A DNA stretch of 64,000 bases from Ornithodoros turicata (Eukaryota > Arthropoda > Arachnida > Ixodida > Argasidae), in contig NC_088210.1 of assembly GCF_037126465.1 (NCBI RefSeq), forward strand, positions 12,422,011 to 12,486,010, written 5' to 3'. The translations under genes were made by a program, and so were the position numbers. The notes beneath the pieces were generated by a model, which saw nothing but the letters and a program-made list of their open reading frames with translations, made no database searches and was not told the DNA's origin. Positions 63,978 through 64,000 of this stretch are shown piece after piece. Numbering within the stretch: the stretch's first letter is position 1; each line of letters opens with the position of its first letter.

Positions 63978-64000
63978 CACTCTAAGAAAAAAGGGTGTGA
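63978..64000. mobile_element. Start of a family F-like element, cut by window end
   Basis: CACTCTAAGAAAAAAGGGTG is the family F type terminus. It lies 6 bp beyond family J. The rest is outside the window. Confidence 0.6.

Overview
This 64 kb window looks like repeat-rich intergenic DNA from an animal nuclear genome. An arthropod, possibly an arachnid such as a tick, is my inference. The reasons are spliced GT-AG introns in a PIF/Harbinger transposase whose partner is of the MADF-BESS type seen in arthropods, tRNA-derived SINEs, a TTAGG-like telomere-motif tract, LINE and gypsy relics, and dozens of short terminal-inverted-repeat (TIR) elements. I found no convincing host gene, no rRNA, no functional tRNA, no CRISPR array and no bacterial gene. 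The only intact protein-coding genes belong to a transposon.

Layout. 1-1550: decayed 'CCCCTGTCA' foldback repeats and a 12-bp tandem repeat. 1553-3315: a TTAA-flanked element (family C) carrying three further insertions. 3794-4976: a hAT MITE and a TTAA MITE. 5578-8233: a long-TIR MITE, three palindromic family-A elements and another TIR element. 9480-10967: two CCCCTGTCA-type elements, the larger holding a TTAGG-like tract and a G17/C15 hairpin. 11780-14470: a second copy of the hAT MITE, an AT-rich hAT MITE, a SINE head and a TA-flanked MITE. 14990-15480: a gypsy gag relic and a Penelope-like hairpin insertion. 16370-19372: family A, a second family C copy and a very regular palindrome (family G). 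19735-25523: an older TIR element that received an apparently complete PIF/Harbinger transposon (20333-25078) with a six-exon DDE transposase and a convergent MADF-BESS gene. 25657-35072: MITEs of several families. 35100-37385: LINE relics, a perfect 39-bp-arm palindrome, a tRNA-like foldback and two more Penelope-like hairpins. 38216-63286: SINEs of several head types, family E elements (five copies in the window), families H, F, L and U, a third and cleanest family C copy, and a LINE tail. 63572-64000: a CACTG-ended MITE and the start of another element.

How the parts relate. Three guilds can be separated by their target-site duplications. CACT-ended elements (A, B, E, F, G, H, J) have 2-bp TA or TG duplications. 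CAG-ended hAT-like elements have 8-bp duplications. Families C, D and Q sit in TTAA. Most are non-autonomous, and the only visible autonomous machinery is the Harbinger pair. Nesting gives a relative chronology: C before A and D; B3 before a SINE; a SINE before E5; F before A12; the GTGTTGCCACAC element before Harbinger. Inserted copies also reveal their empty sites, which lets the duplications be read directly.
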